From contig JAZNPQ010000143.1 of NCBI GenBank assembly GCA_045589735.1, positions 1-6,378 on the forward strand: a DNA stretch of 6,378 bases, written 5' to 3'. Shown here one piece after another: positions 5,047-6,378 of the stretch. The translations under genes were made by a program, and so were the position numbers. Numbering within the stretch: the first letter of the stretch is position 1; the number at the start of each line of letters is the position of its first letter. The notes beneath the pieces are model-generated. The model made no database searches. It was not told the origin of the DNA and worked only from the letters and a program-made list of their open reading frames with translations. The DNA is from RGIG3994 sp045589735 (GTDB taxonomy: Bacteria > Bacillota > Clostridia > Oscillospirales > CAG-272).

Positions 5047-5418
5047 ATGAATTTAAAAAACAAGCTGACAAGCCTACACAAAAGCGGTAAGCTCAAATTT
5101 ATTTTTATAATACTTCTCGCAGGCATCGTTCTTCTCGTTATCGGCGGCAGGGGCACCGACAAGGCACAGTCAACGCAATCGTCACTTGATACCGAGACCT
5201 CACTCGAAGCAAAAATACGAACGCTTTGCGAAAGCGTTGACGGTGTTTCGTCGGCAAACGTCGCGGTATCTCTTGACGGTGACGGCGAGGTCGTTGGCAT
5301 CGGTATCGTGTGTCGTGGCGGAAGTGACCCGAAAATACAGCGTGAGCTTCTCTCTCTCGTGTCTGCCGCATGCGGCGTCGGAAGTAACAGAATATTTATA
5401 ACCGAGGCGCAAAAATAA
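5047..5418 (+). CDS. spoIIIAG: Stage III sporulation protein AG, minimal form
   Basis: A 123-aa protein with a positively charged N-terminus, one membrane helix (17-33), a short Ser/Thr/Gln linker and a C-terminal ring-building motif at about 53-119. The motif reads: helix LEAKIRTLCESVDGVSSA, strand NVAVSLD, a tight DGDGE turn, strand VVGIGIVCRGG, helix DPKIQRELLSLVSAACG and strand NRIFITE. In B. subtilis (about 229 aa) a large beta-rich insertion sits where this protein has only DGDGE. That insertion builds the tall AG barrel, so this is a bare ring-building motif. The helix GVSSANV and RGGSDPKIQ segments match the family well. An AGGGGA site lies five bases before ATG. The next gene follows after 73 nt. 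Confidence 0.87.
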   Translation: MNLKNKLTSLHKSGKLKFIFIILLAGIVLLVIGGRGTDKAQSTQSSLDTETSLEAKIRTLCESVDGVSSANVAVSLDGDGEVVGIGIVCRGGSDPKIQRELLSLVSAACGVGSNRIFITEAQK

Positions 5419-5427
5419 TATCCGCGT

Positions 5428-5457
5428 GTCATAAAGGCCGCGGAGCTTAAATATATA
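5428..5457 (+). promoter_or_regulatory. Possible internal promoter for spoIIIAH
   Basis: The octamer GTCATAAA (5428-5435) is identical to the -35 proposed for the operon promoter. An AT-rich stretch follows 14 bases later (5450-5457, AATATATA), matching CATACANT at only about four of seven defined positions. The element falls in the only sizeable gap of the operon and is followed by a strong ribosome binding site. A hairpin TCCGCG/CGCGGA (5421-5426/5439-5444) overlaps the -35. The weak -10 makes this tentative. Confidence 0.3.
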
Positions 5458-5491
5458 TATTGTGTAAAGAAAAATTTTTGGAGGAAATTTT

Positions 5492-6061
5492 ATGGTTATC
5501 GAAAAGAAACAACCGTTTGACGGTCTCAAAAGATTTGTCAAAAAGATTGGAAAACGTAACCTCATAATCGCAGGAGCGCTCGTGCTTATCGTTGCGGCGG
5601 TATGCATAAATTGGGCTATCTTTGCAGACGATGACAACGGTTACGACGGCTATGACGTAAGCTCGGGTATGCAGAACAGCTACGGAGATACGTCTACAGG
5701 CAACACTGCCGAAGAGGACTTCTTCTCTGCAACACAGGTCAGCCGTGAGCGCGCACGCGACGAGGCACTTGAGGTACTTCAGTCGGTCGTTGACGACGAG
5801 GCAGCAGACGAAGCCAGCAAGACTGCCGCTTACGAGAGCATTACAAAGATAGCAAAGCAGATGGACGACGAGGCAAATATCGAGTCTCTCATCGTTGCAA
5901 AGGGCTTTGAGCAGTGTGTTGCAGTACTTAACGACGAATCTGCAAGCATCGTTGTCAAGGCAGAGGGTGAGCTTACCGCCGCGCAGCTTTCTCAGATAAA
6001 CGAGATAGTTTACGTTCAGGCAGGCATCATTCCCGAAAACATTACTATCATTCAGAAATAA
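5492..6061 (+). CDS. spoIIIAH: Stage III sporulation protein AH
   Basis: A 189-aa protein (B. subtilis ~218 aa) with a basic N-terminus, one membrane helix (about 23-45) and an acidic, Gly/Asn/Ser-rich linker (46-75). The soluble domain contains family-typical RERARDEALEVLQSVVDDE (85-103), YESITKIAKQMDDEANIESL (114-133) and AKGFEQCVAVLND (136-148), then a ring-building motif ending ENITIIQK. SpoIIIAH crosses the outer forespore membrane and binds SpoIIQ from the forespore, forming the intercellular connection. spoIIQ is not in this window. GGAGGA (5480-5485) gives the strongest ribosome binding site of the operon. With the 73-nt gap and more GAG/GTT/GCA-rich codon choice than its neighbours, this suggests AH is made in higher amount. 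The extracellular domain appears full for the family. Confidence 0.95.
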   Translation: MVIEKKQPFDGLKRFVKKIGKRNLIIAGALVLIVAAVCINWAIFADDDNGYDGYDVSSGMQNSYGDTSTGNTAEEDFFSATQVSRERARDEALEVLQSVVDDEAADEASKTAAYESITKIAKQMDDEANIESLIVAKGFEQCVAVLNDESASIVVKAEGELTAAQLSQINEIVYVQAGIIPENITIIQK

Positions 6062-6107
6062 TAAAATTTTGGGTGAGTTTTTACTCCCCCCGCGTGATCA
6101 AAAAGCC

Positions 6108-6151
6108 ATGCCATACGTATTTTTTGCGTATGGCATTGTCTTGTCTTTTCA
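6108..6151 (+). terminator. Terminator of the spoIIIA operon
   Basis: ATGCCATACG (6108-6117) pairs perfectly with CGTATGGCAT (6127-6136), with extra T:G and A:T pairs inside and a T-rich loop. A T-rich tail (TGTCTTGTCTTTTC, 6137-6150) follows. It lies about 47 nt after the spoIIIAH stop. An earlier stem at 6071-6089 (GGGTGAGT/ACTCCC with one bulge) has no T-run and probably does not terminate on its own. Confidence 0.7.
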
Positions 6152-6378
6152 AATTTTGATTTATCGAACTGTTAGGCGCGAAGCGTTTGAAGTTTCGGTC
6201 AAGCCTTTTTAAAGGCTTGTCGGGACTCAAGCAGAGGGCGAAATACCCTGTGCAAAAACGCGCCACGGAGGGGTTCGGGGAACCACACAAGTGGGGGGTT
6301 CCCCGTCCTAAGCGATGCTTTTCCGCTGTTTTCACCCGCTTTTTTCTTTGTGGCAAAAGGCGCAAAGAAAAAAGCTTG
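6152..6378. repeat. Hairpin-rich intergenic repeat region at the right edge
   Basis: No credible gene is present. Three stems stand out. CAAGCCTTT/AAAGGCTTG lies at 6200-6208/6211-6219. CGGGGAACC/GGTTCCCCG lies at 6276-6284/6297-6305 with a CAC/GTG inner stem. A 13-bp perfect stem, GCTTTTTTCTTTG with its complement, lies at 6338-6350/6363-6375. A minus-strand frame covering 6365-6081 translates to a Pro/Arg/Lys-rich peptide (with LCGSPNPSVARFCTGYFALC) that lacks a ribosome binding site and runs through all three stems and the operon terminator. I associate such peptides with repeats of gut Clostridia rather than real genes; this is unverified recall. The element may continue beyond the window. 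Confidence 0.5.

Noticed and set aside
6071..6089. Hairpin directly after spoIIIAH as a terminator
   Set aside because: The stem has a bulge and is followed by CGCGTGATC rather than Ts. The stem at 6108-6136 is a much better terminator.
6081..6365. Minus-strand open frame of 94 codons
   Set aside because: It runs through the operon terminator and three repeat hairpins, has no ribosome binding site and has a low-complexity basic/proline composition.

Overview
The window carries a complete stage III sporulation operon, spoIIIAA-AB-AC-AD-AE-AF-AG-AH, on the + strand (1607-6061). A divergent ylmH-type gene lies on the - strand (746-1477), and repeat-rich, non-coding DNA lies on both sides. The operon marks an endospore-forming Firmicute. 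Moderate GC, short intergenic hairpin repeats and the diverged, shortened Spo proteins suggest an anaerobic gut-type Clostridia lineage (Oscillospirales/Ruminococcaceae-like). The lineage is inference; no sequence search was run.

Layout: 1-414 is non-coding and holds a perfect 15-bp hairpin repeat. A bidirectional intrinsic terminator follows (415-454). Positions 499-679 hold an unusual array of small palindromes separated by TCGATAT or its inverse ATATCGA; six of the seven palindromes have short loops closed by C:G, five of GNA/GNNA type on the + strand and one GAA on the - strand. A further hairpin (681-706) and a +-strand terminator (761-788), buried in the 3' end of ylmH, complete the left flank. 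ylmH reads leftward from a near-consensus sigma-A promoter. The roughly 130-bp divergent region between ylmH and spoIIIAA also carries a good sigma-E-type promoter and a perfect match to the SpoIIID binding consensus.

The eight spoIIIA genes are tightly packed, several overlapping (AA/AB 14 nt, AC/AD ATGA, AD/AE TAATG). The exception is AH, which follows a 73-nt gap with its own strong Shine-Dalgarno and a possible internal promoter. A terminator hairpin at 6108-6136 ends the operon. The last ~220 bases are a hairpin-rich intergenic repeat region with no credible gene.

In the characterised Bacillus subtilis system these proteins form the mother-cell half of the SpoIIIA-SpoIIQ channel (feeding tube). 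AA is the ATPase, AB is GspF-like, AC/AD/AE are membrane components, and AF/AG/AH are ring-building-motif proteins. The point most worth following is that two parts look structurally reduced here. SpoIIIAD (77 aa) lacks the N-terminal AC-like half of the usual ~130-aa protein. SpoIIIAG (123 aa) has a bare ring-building motif in which the large beta insertion that forms the AG barrel in B. subtilis is replaced by a tight turn. All genes read as intact, so this looks like a streamlined version of the channel rather than a decayed one.
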